Source: Eubacteriales bacterium
Lineage (GTDB): Bacteria > Bacillota > Clostridia > Lachnospirales > Lachnospiraceae
NCBI GenBank assembly: GCA_030524175.1
Contig: JAUNHC010000040.1
Coordinates: 1-48,480 of the forward strand
Length of the DNA: 48,480 nucleotides
Direction: 5' to 3'
Below the pieces are notes generated by a model. It had not been told where the DNA came from, made no database searches, and worked only from the letters and a program-made list of their open reading frames with translations. Of the stretch, positions 43,118 to 48,480 are shown piece by piece. How positions within the stretch are numbered: position 1 is the stretch's first letter; the number at the start of each line of letters is the position of its first letter. The position numbers and the translations under genes are program-made.

Positions 43118-43244
43118 CTGTCTCACCTCTCAGTTGTTTTATTTCCCACGCCCCCACCACTCCAATAATCAGAATCTGCCAGATCGGCATGTCCACATAG
43201 CGGCCTGCTAACACCGACAGAACTATAATTATATAGTGATCCAT
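43110..43244 (-). CDS. Small membrane protein, 44 aa
   Basis: ATG 43244 after AGGAGGACAAGCCC. It has two hydrophobic stretches (HYIIIVLSVLAG and WQILIIGVVGAW) and an acidic end. Overlaps the next gene by 8 bp. Function unknown. Confidence 0.6.
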   Translation of the reverse strand: MDHYIIIVLSVLAGRYVDMPIWQILIIGVVGAWEIKQLRGETDD

Positions 43245-43267
43245 GGGCTTGTCCTCCTATCCCGCCA

Positions 43268-43417
43268 TCAGGCGGTTTTCTCCTCTGCGTTTTGTTTTGG
43301 ATTGTGTTCATCTACAATCCGGTAGAACATTGCTGTCTCATCTGATCTGGGTATATGTATATCTGCTGGGTTTGTGTAAACTTTACCATCACGGGTTTTT
43401 ATGATTACTGTTGCCAA
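43268..43417 (-). CDS. Small early protein, 49 aa
   Basis: TTG start at 43417, 5 bp after GGAGGTGG. It reads ATVIIKTRDGKVYTNPADIH then DETAMFYRIVDEHNPK. It is the first early gene beyond the reversed DUF4393 gene. Function unknown. Confidence 0.6.
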   Translation of the reverse strand: MATVIIKTRDGKVYTNPADIHIPRSDETAMFYRIVDEHNPKQNAEEKTA

Positions 43418-43472
43418 TAAAACCACCTCCTTAGTTATGGTATGCATTTTTGCTTGTCTGGGTTCCTTCCTA

Positions 43473-43501
43473 TTGATTTTCAATATTTGTCTGTCTATAA
43501 T
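43473..43501 (+). promoter_or_regulatory. Promoter of the DUF4393 gene
   Basis: TTGATT (43473-43478), 17 bp, TATAAT (43496-43501). It points away from the early operon and would start RNA near 43508, 31 bp before the chosen start codon. Confidence 0.75.
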
Positions 43502-43538
43502 GTACTTACAGGCTCCTATCGGAGTTGAGTATGAACGA

Positions 43539-44330
43539 ATGGAGTTGATTGAAATTAACCCAATTATCCCAGATGAAACCAAGCATCAATTTTATAAGGA
43601 TGCCATCCATCCTTCTGCAAAAGAACTTGGTAAAACACTATCTCTCGTTCCCCGTTTAGTAAACACTATAATATCGCCTCTTGAAAAATACATTTATACT
43701 AAAGAATGTAATATTCAATACACAAAAGATTTAATTGCTGAAAAAATCAAAAATCAGAATCCAGAATCACTTGTTGCGCCCGAGCCATATGTTGCCGTCC
43801 CCGCCTTAAATGCAATTTCCTACTCAATGGACAACGACCAGCTCAGAGACATGTACGCTAATTTATTAGCCAAATCCATGATAAAAGGTACTCGATCCCT
43901 TGTTCATCCTTCTTTCGTTGAATGCATAAAACAAATGTCTCCTTTAGATGCAAAGTTGTTCCACCATTTAGCTCATACGGAATTCACAGGTCTTATAGAC
44001 TTAATTGCTGTGGAAGAGTATGATAAGGAACTGGGTATGTATTCGTCCTATGAAATTTTAGAAACTAACATATCAGGTCTCGATTTATCGGATCATCAGC
44101 TTCAAAGTGCATCCTTTAATTTACTAGAACGCTTAGCATTTATTAAAATATCCCAAGATGTATTGGCTGATAAGTATTGTTATTCTAGAATTTTGCTATC
44201 ACGCGAATACAAACATTTAGCGAAACTACATAGTCACTTGCGTACAGAAAACCAGGAAAAATTATTTAATATAACAGACTTCGGAAAACTGTTTATTAAA
44301 ATATGCCTTGATGATGCAATTCCCGAGTAA
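43539..44330 (+). CDS. DUF4393 / Abi-alpha protein, probable phage-exclusion cargo
   Basis: 263 residues from ATG 43539; earlier in-frame starts lie within or upstream of the promoter -10. The family pattern is clear: NPIIPDETKHQFYKDAIHPS then AKELGKTLSLVPRLVNTI, LVAPEPYVAVPALNAISYSM and LRDMYANLLAKSM. DUF4393 is also named Abi-alpha because some members cause abortive infection. It has its own promoter and is reversed relative to the surrounding early genes, as cargo genes expressed in lysogens often are. Leftward lytic transcription would run antisense through it. Confidence 0.85.
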   Translation: MELIEINPIIPDETKHQFYKDAIHPSAKELGKTLSLVPRLVNTIISPLEKYIYTKECNIQYTKDLIAEKIKNQNPESLVAPEPYVAVPALNAISYSMDNDQLRDMYANLLAKSMIKGTRSLVHPSFVECIKQMSPLDAKLFHHLAHTEFTGLIDLIAVEEYDKELGMYSSYEILETNISGLDLSDHQLQSASFNLLERLAFIKISQDVLADKYCYSRILLSREYKHLAKLHSHLRTENQEKLFNITDFGKLFIKICLDDAIPE

Positions 44331-44348
44331 CTCTTGAATAATCACAAT

Positions 44349-44516
44349 TTAGGCTTTAAACATTTCAGCAAGATTTAGAGTCATCTCATTTAATATTTTT
44401 TTTAATTCCTCCATTTCATCTTCGTGGTTATTTATGTGTTGTAAGATTATATCCTGCTGGCCTTGGACCTGCTGTTCAAGGCCAGTTATTCTTTTGTCCA
44501 ATTCCTCCAGTTCCAT
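44349..44516 (-). CDS. Small coiled-coil protein, 55 aa
   Basis: ATG 44516 (or TTG upstream) to TAA 44349. It reads MELEELDKRITGLEQQVQGQ then INNHEDEMEELKKILNEM, a leucine-heptad coiled coil. Its DNA contains a perfect 9-bp hairpin, CTGGCCTTG / CAAGGCCAG (44457-44485). The ribosome binding site is weak. Function unknown. Confidence 0.55.
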   Translation of the reverse strand: MELEELDKRITGLEQQVQGQQDIILQHINNHEDEMEELKKILNEMTLNLAEMFKA

Positions 44517-44542
44517 TATCTTTCTCAATTTCCCCTGCCCCC

Positions 44543-44707
44543 TTATCCTGCTTTTCTTTCATTTAAAGAAATCATTTTTTTCTTCCATTTTCGGTTCATG
44601 TAGGCCATGCTATCTGCCTTTTCTACAAGAATTCTTTTATCCTCTTCGTCCATGAATGGAAGAGCCTCTGCTATTTTTTTAAGAATCACTTCTTCGCGTT
44701 CTAACAT
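44543..44707 (-). CDS. First early (lytic) gene, small helical protein, 54 aa
   Basis: ATG 44707 after GGAGGTGATTC, 30 bp downstream of the consensus leftward promoter. It reads MLEREEVILKKIAEALPFMD then RILVEKADSMAYMNRKWKK. Small helical proteins of this kind stand next to the repressor in many Firmicutes phages. It may be a Cro-like or other switch component, but no HTH is evident. Confidence 0.65.
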   Translation of the reverse strand: MLEREEVILKKIAEALPFMDEEDKRILVEKADSMAYMNRKWKKKMISLNERKAG

Positions 44708-44736
44708 TTTGAATCACCTCCTTGTTATTTAATCAC

Positions 44737-44765
44737 ATTATATTTCTACTTAGTAGATTTGTCAA
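44737..44765 (-). promoter_or_regulatory. Leftward lytic promoter with palindromic operator
   Basis: Minus strand TTGACA (44765-44760), 17 bp, TATAAT (44742-44737), both perfect consensus. The spacer contains the perfect palindrome TCTACTTAGTAGA (44745-44757), the likely CI operator. A related sequence TATCTAGTAA occurs at 44778-44787, between this promoter and that of the repressor, and again at 45528-45537. Confidence 0.88.
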
Positions 44766-44798
44766 GTTGTTTTTTGGTATCTAGTAACATTTTTGTGA

Positions 44799-44827
44799 TT
44801 GACAAGCATATGTAATAATGATATTCT
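44799..44827 (+). promoter_or_regulatory. Repressor promoter
   Basis: TTGACA (44799-44804), 17 bp, TATTCT (44822-44827), then AAAGGAGG and the GTG start of the repressor. It is divergent from the lytic promoter; their -35 boxes are 33 bp apart. Confidence 0.8.
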
Positions 44828-44849
44828 ATATGTAAAGGAGGTGAGAAAG

Positions 44850-45236
44850 GTGACGGTAAACGAAAGGATTAAATATCTCAGAAAACACGTACTTCATTTA
44901 ACGCAAGAGGAGCTTGCGCCTCAGATAAAAATTAGCCGTTCTAATTTAGGCGCGATAGAAATAGGTAGGGTAAAAGCCACTGATAGGGTTATCGAGGATT
45001 TATGCGAGAAGCACGATGTTAATATTGATTGGTTACTCAAAGGAGAGGGGGATCCTCTACGGGAAAAAACAAGAACTGAAAAAATAACAGATTTTGCCGC
45101 TGACATATTAAAAGACGAGGAAGAATCTTTCCGCAGACGGTTGATAGAGGCGCTTGCTGATTTGGATATCGAAGAATGGGAATTGCTTGAAAAAATAGCT
45201 GAAAAGGCTTCTAAAAATAAAAAAGCTAGGCAGTAA
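44850..45236 (+). CDS. CI-like repressor without peptidase domain
   Basis: 128 residues from GTG 44850 (AAAGGAGG 8 bp upstream). The N-terminal HTH_XRE domain is clear: RIKYLRKHVLHLTQEELAPQ then IKISRSNLGAIEIGRVKATD, ending DWLLKGEGDP as in many phage repressors. The C-terminal 55 residues are acidic and helical. There is no S24/LexA-type peptidase domain, so it should not be cut by RecA-stimulated self-cleavage. Predicted to hold the divergent lytic promoter shut. Confidence 0.88.
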   Translation: MTVNERIKYLRKHVLHLTQEELAPQIKISRSNLGAIEIGRVKATDRVIEDLCEKHDVNIDWLLKGEGDPLREKTRTEKITDFAADILKDEEESFRRRLIEALADLDIEEWELLEKIAEKASKNKKARQ

Positions 45237-45246
45237 CACCTAGCTT
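45223..45246 (-). terminator. Terminator between repressor and convergent small ORF
   Basis: AAGCTAGG (45223-45230) and CCTAGCTT (45239-45246) form a perfect 8-bp stem covering both stop codons. On the minus strand it is followed by TTTTTATTTTT; on the plus strand the T run is weaker. Confidence 0.8.
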
Positions 45247-45341
45247 AACAATCTTTTAATGAATCTTGATATTATTTTTAATTTATCATAATCAGAAATA
45301 CTGTTAATTAGCGCTATAATCTCATTTTTCATTTTTTCCAT
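45240..45341 (-). CDS. LexA-box-controlled 33-aa ORF, possible antirepressor
   Basis: Starts at ATG 45341 after GGGAGGGCGTAC and ends at TAG 45240, 3 bp from the repressor stop, convergent with it. The peptide (MEKMKNEIIALINSISDYDK, ISRFIKRLLS) is amphipathic and has no signal peptide. It forms a complete small unit: a LexA-box promoter about 60 bp upstream and an intrinsic terminator at its end. Because the repressor lacks a self-cleavage domain, an SOS-induced antirepressor peptide would explain induction. That role is inference; the RNA itself could be the active product. Confidence 0.6.
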   Translation of the reverse strand: MEKMKNEIIALINSISDYDKLKIISRFIKRLLS

Positions 45342-45366
45342 ATGTACGCCCTCCCAGTTCAAATAG

Positions 45367-45447
45367 CAAACACACGTTCGAAATTCCTTACGTTTATGAT
45401 ACTACGGGAAGCGGGAAAAGGCAATAGGAAAATCAAACATTTGTTCG
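45367..45447 (-). promoter_or_regulatory. LexA-regulated promoter with two SOS boxes
   Basis: On the minus strand CGAACAAATGTTTG (45447-45434) and CGAACGTGTGTTTG (45380-45367) each match the Gram-positive SOS box CGAACN4GTTCG with one change and fit the clostridial GAACN4GTTT form. Between them is TTGCCT (45424-45419), 17 bp, TATCAT (45401-45396). One box lies above the -35 and the other just after the start of transcription. Confidence 0.8.
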
Positions 45448-45658
45448 TTTTGTTTTTACTTACCCGAAAATGTATTATATTTTCATTATATCATTAATAC
45501 ATTTATTGTCACTGGAAAAGATTTCCATATCTAGTAAATATTATAATAATTTTTGTTTAATTATGAATTTATAGCGACTTTTCAGACGTATTGCACAAAT
45601 ATATTTTGTTTCAAGGACTATTGTGCCTGAATTTTCGTTAAATTTCAACAGATATGAA

Positions 45659-45675
45659 CTGCATATTATATGCAG
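45659..45675. promoter_or_regulatory. 17-bp palindrome upstream of the zinc-ribbon gene
   Basis: CTGCATATTATATGCAG is a perfect palindrome with one central base, 41 bp before the ATG at 45717, in the leader or core promoter. It has the size of a dimeric repressor operator. The AT-rich 45448-45716 interval contains no gene that I can support, and I could not settle the promoter. Confidence 0.5.
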
Positions 45676-45716
45676 CATATATCATAAATAAAGCATACCA
45701 AAGGGGGATTTACAAC

Positions 45717-46097
45717 ATGGCACTTATAACATGTCCAGAATGTGGCAAAGAATTTTCCGATCAAGCGAGCGCTTGTCCAAACTGCGCTTGCCCTACTCAG
45801 CCAATTGCATCAAAGGGTGGAATAACTTGTCCTAAGTGTAAAGGGCGTAATGTACAGGTATCACTCGAAGCTGTCGAGGAAAAGAGCAAAGGCCGAGACG
45901 AAGTAAGGAAGAAGAGCATTGTGACCAGAGCTGCCAATAGTGCAGGGCGCGCTACTATGGTCATGGCAACCGCAGGACTTTGGGCGCTGACTCCGAAAAA
46001 ATCTAAATATTCGGAAAAGAAAACCGGAAAAACTAAGATTATCAACAAGAAATATGCTATCTGTCAAGACTGCGGCAACTCTTGGGAGGTTAAATAA
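45717..46097 (+). CDS. Double zinc-ribbon protein between repressor and integrase
   Basis: 126 residues from ATG 45717 (AAAGGGGG upstream). Zinc ribbons: CPECGKEFSDQASACPNC at the N-terminus, CPKCKGRNV at residues 37-45 paired with CQDCGNSW at the end. A weakly hydrophobic stretch (MVMATAGLWALTP) lies between. Zinc-ribbon proteins of this kind, placed in the lysogeny module, may act in immunity, exclusion or membrane-associated signalling. The palindrome upstream suggests separate control. Function unknown. Confidence 0.75.
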   Translation: MALITCPECGKEFSDQASACPNCACPTQPIASKGGITCPKCKGRNVQVSLEAVEEKSKGRDEVRKKSIVTRAANSAGRATMVMATAGLWALTPKKSKYSEKKTGKTKIINKKYAICQDCGNSWEVK

Positions 46098-46204
46098 TAA
46101 CTATCAATACATAAAACCGCCCCAGTGTTGGCGCACCGGGACGGCCTATACCTCCGAAGAGATACACATATTACTTCGCAACTAATATTGTATCATCTCC
46201 GGAG

Positions 46205-46246
46205 ACAGCCTGCAAGCGGAACACAAGTTCGCTGGCTGTTATTTTT
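46205..46246 (+). terminator. Terminator upstream of the integrase gene
   Basis: ACAGCC (46205-46210) pairs with GGCTGT (46234-46239), with further inner pairing (GCGGAAC with GTTCGC), then TATTTTTATAC. It separates the zinc-ribbon gene from the integrase. A GC-rich hairpin at 46116-46145 without a T run precedes it. Confidence 0.7.
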
Positions 46247-46286
46247 ATACTCTTTTTTACATACTTTGAAACAGAGAGGTGATACG

Positions 46287-47663
46287 ATGAATGAAACAAT
46301 TCGCTGTGCCTGTTACGTCAGGGTGTCAACAGAAAATCAGCTTGATAATTTTAGTGTCGAGGAACAGATCGACCGGCTGACAGCTTACTGCAAGGCAAAA
46401 GATTATCCAATCGTTAAATTTTATACTGACGGCGGTTACTCTGGCGGAAACCTGAATCGTCCTGCTCTACAACAGATGCTGGATGATATTAATAAAAAGT
46501 ACATTAACATGGTCATTGTTTATAAGCTGGACCGGCTTTCACGCAGCCAAAAGGATACCTTATCTTTAATTGAGGATTCCTTCCTTGCAAACGGAGTGGA
46601 CTTTATTTCGCTGAACGAAAACTTTGACACCTCCACGCCTGTTGGCCGGGCCACCATCGGTATGTTGTCCGTTTTCGCGCAGCTTGAAAAGGACCAGATC
46701 ACTGAGCGTTTTACAATGGGGCGTGTTGGCCGGGCCAAGAGCGGTCACTTCCACGGTGGTGCATACGCACCAGTCGGTTACGATTATGTCGATGGGGAAT
46801 TGGTTGTCAATGAATATGAGGCCCTGCAGGTGAATGATTTATACGAAAGGTTTGTAAAGGGGTATCCTCTGCATGATTGCTGGCGATATATGCAGTCAAA
46901 GTACAAAACCAAATATGGGGAGTGGTCTAGCGAAACCCTTGTAAGGAATGTGCTAAAGAATAAGGTATACATTGGGTATGTCCAATTTCAGAAAAAATAC
47001 TATAAAGGTGTTCACCAGCCAATTATAACTGAAGAACTTTTCCAGGCAGCACAAAATATATTTAAAACTGCCAAACGTGATCAGCCTTCCTTCAGGCGGT
47101 CCCCTTTTAAGGCCAACACGCTCCTGTCTGGACTCATTTATTGTGGTAACTGTGGTGCGAGGTACCACGGCGAACACGGGAACTATTCTTGTTACAGTCG
47201 CACTAAAGGTGATAAGAAGCAAATAAAAGACCCGTCATGCAGAAATAAAAAGTGGAAAATAGAAGAACTAGACAAGATTGTTGTTGAATATATATCGGCT
47301 TTGAACTTTGATGAGAGCAGTAAAAAACAGCGGAGCAAGCCAAGAAAGAAGGACTATAGCCATCGTATCAGTGAAATCGAGCGCCAAATCTCTAACCTGA
47401 TTGATTTGTACCAAATAGGAAGCATTCCAATGGATACTATATCCTCTAAAATAGATGCTCTCTCTCAAGAAAAAAGTACCCTCATTGCTAAGTCAGAACC
47501 AGATGATCAAAACGCCCCTACCAGCACTGAGAAATTACAATTCAAGGAACAGTTTATTTCTCTTCTGGATGGCGGTAGTCTCCAGGAAAAGCGTGCTTGT
47601 TTAGCCAACTTGATTGACAAAATAATCATAACAGAAGAACACATAGAAATCCTTTTAAAATAG
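46287..47663 (+). CDS. int: Large serine integrase
   Basis: 458 residues from ATG 46287 (AGAGAGGTGATACG upstream). The catalytic domain starts RCACYVRVSTENQ with the nucleophile Ser at residue 14, then KLDRLSRSQKDTLSLIE and GMLSVFAQLEKDQI. A recombinase domain follows, then a zinc ribbon (CGNCGARYHG...CYSR...CRNK) and a C-terminal coiled coil (ISEIERQISNLIDLYQ). It cuts attP and attB with a 2-bp stagger and joins them in one direction; excision needs a directionality factor not identified here. Its stop is 20 bp from the attR core. Confidence 0.95.
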   Translation: MNETIRCACYVRVSTENQLDNFSVEEQIDRLTAYCKAKDYPIVKFYTDGGYSGGNLNRPALQQMLDDINKKYINMVIVYKLDRLSRSQKDTLSLIEDSFLANGVDFISLNENFDTSTPVGRATIGMLSVFAQLEKDQITERFTMGRVGRAKSGHFHGGAYAPVGYDYVDGELVVNEYEALQVNDLYERFVKGYPLHDCWRYMQSKYKTKYGEWSSETLVRNVLKNKVYIGYVQFQKKYYKGVHQPIITEELFQAAQNIFKTAKRDQPSFRRSPFKANTLLSGLIYCGNCGARYHGEHGNYSCYSRTKGDKKQIKDPSCRNKKWKIEELDKIVVEYISALNFDESSKKQRSKPRKKDYSHRISEIERQISNLIDLYQIGSIPMDTISSKIDALSQEKSTLIAKSEPDDQNAPTSTEKLQFKEQFISLLDGGSLQEKRACLANLIDKIIITEEHIEILLK

Positions 47664-47683
47664 ATTGCAGATATACACACTCT

Positions 47684-47691
47684 ATGCACAT
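47684..47691. other. attR core (feoB 5' side)
   Basis: Second copy of ATGCACAT, with phage DNA on the left (20 bp after the integrase stop) and feoB on the right. See attL at 5321-5328. Confidence 0.88.
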
Positions 47692-48480
47692 AGTCAATGC
47701 CTGTTTTCCGCATGCACAGCAGCATTTGAAGGGTTTGTCAAGATTGTAGGCAATTCTGGGCAAGTAGCCGGCATCTTCAAGAAGTGTAAAGAGCGGAAAG
47801 AAAATTGCCATGGGTGGGAGCATAACGGATACTACCCACGCCAGTACTCTGTACACGCCGAGAACAAGGACGCCGTGAAGCCAGGACGGAGCATGTAAAT
47901 AAGTAAAAAAATCAGTCAGACGGTCCTGTATCCAGAATAGTCCGTCTGCAAGCAGCCTGGAAGGATAATTTGCGCCGGCAATAGTAAGCCAAAATATAAA
48001 TGCAAGCAAAAGCAGCATAACAGGGTATCCGGTACTTTTACTTGTTAAAATGCGGTCTAGTCTGAAATCAAAATTGTTATAATTTTTGTCAGGATAAATC
48101 ACTGCGTCTCTGCAAATTTTTTCCGCAGAATTGACAAGTTCTGACACAATAAGATCTTTGAGATCATCTGCACCTATGTTGCACTGTGCAAGGAATTCCT
48201 GTGCTGCCAGGAGTTCCTTATTTAAAGATTCGTCCTGGAGAAGATTTTCTCCCAGATAAGCAGATACCTCTCTGATAAGTGTTTCATCCTGCTCCAACAG
48301 CTTAAGGCAAAGCCAACGGCTAAACTTTACATCTTTGCATTTCCTTAACAGGATGGGCATAATCCGCTCAATGGCCTTTTCCACCGGTTCCGGATAAACC
48401 ACAAGATATTGACCTTTTGAATCAATCTGCCTTGGATACGATTGGTTTTGATACAGCTGCTTTGCATGAGGCTGCTTTGG
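47692..48480 (-). pseudogene. feoB: feoB, 5' part (runs off the window, cut by the prophage)
   Basis: The frame is open from the right window edge, so the GTP-binding domain lies outside. Visible are the helical region after the G domain (AIERIMPILLRKCKDVKFSR), SKSTGYPVMLLLLAFIFWL, APSWLHGVLVLGVYRVLAWV and FTLLEDAGYLPRIAYNLDKP up to KQALTMC, all typical of FeoB. Phage DNA then adds 20 foreign codons (starting IECVYLQ) to a stop at 47626, antisense to the integrase end. The truncated product would lack the second gate and the C-terminal membrane segments. Confidence 0.95.

Larger units (their letters stand above)
5321..47691. mobile_element. Siphovirus-like prophage integrated in feoB
   Basis: A complete-looking temperate phage genome with integrase, repressor, early genes, terminase, portal, capsid, tail, DGR and lysis genes. 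The unit between the two cores is 42,363 bp. Structural and lysis genes are all on the minus strand and show no stops or frameshifts other than a likely programmed one in the tail chaperone. The completeness suggests an inducible phage; that is inference. Confidence 0.93.

Noticed and set aside
45240-45341. Arbitrium-type signalling peptide
   Set aside because: The peptide has no signal sequence or typical AimP C-terminus and there is no TPR-type AimR receptor nearby; LexA boxes point to SOS control instead.
1-48480. CRISPR array, rRNA or tRNA genes
   Set aside because: No regularly spaced identical repeats with unique spacers and no rRNA or tRNA-like segments were found.

Overview
The window is a chromosomal segment of a low-to-mid-GC Firmicute, probably a Lachnospiraceae-type Clostridia (inferred from the style of the phage genes, Shine-Dalgarno sites and Gram-positive LexA boxes). 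It contains one apparently intact siphovirus-like prophage of about 42.4 kb, inserted inside the ferrous-iron transporter gene feoB. The feoB 5' part is at the right edge (minus strand, 47692-48480, G domain outside the window) and the 3' part is at 4474-5328. Both junctions carry the 8-bp core ATGCACAT. Joining the two host halves at this core restores an uninterrupted FeoB reading frame.

Left flank (1-4400): a decayed accessory island. It holds three broken minus-strand genes resembling an ABC three-component (ABC-3C) conflict system, fragments of ICE-type genes, a parB pseudogene and one small intact ORF.

Prophage, left to right. (a) 5526-6706: a plus-strand operon with its own promoter and an 18-bp palindromic operator, encoding a very acidic 108-aa protein, an HTH protein and a zinc-ribbon/AP2-like protein. 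It has the layout of an anti-CRISPR/Aca operon. (b) 7154-9517: lysis genes (endolysin, holin, XhlA-like) and small ORFs. (c) 9514-13062: a diversity-generating retroelement (DGR) with reverse transcriptase, template repeat, and a variable repeat at the 3' end of the target tail gene. (d) 13064-34150: tail fibres, S74-type tail protein, tape measure, tail chaperone with a -1 frameshift, tail, connector, capsid, scaffold, minor head, portal and terminase genes, all on the minus strand. (e) 34183-34590: a non-coding, strongly structured stretch ending in an intrinsic terminator and preceded by three phased GTAACA repeats. (f) 34594-43417: early/middle genes including a late activator candidate, YopX-like, HNH-like, PcfJ, RNase H-like and HUH Rep genes. 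(g) 43473-45447: control region with a DUF4393/Abi-alpha gene oriented against the early operon, divergent promoters with an operator, a short CI-like repressor without a peptidase domain, and a LexA-box-controlled 33-aa ORF convergent with it. (h) 45717-47663: a zinc-ribbon protein and the large serine integrase, ending about 20 bp from attR.

Proposed logic (inference): the CI-like protein represses the leftward lytic promoter at 44737-44765. It lacks a cleavable domain, so SOS induction may act through the small LexA-controlled transcript at 45216-45390. Lytic transcription runs leftward through replication genes to the activator gene at 34594, whose product may turn on the late promoter at 34547-34588. 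The serine integrase excises the element and rebuilds feoB. In the lysogen, the self-promoted plus-strand cargo operons (5587-6706, 43539-44330, 45717-46097) are candidates for expression.
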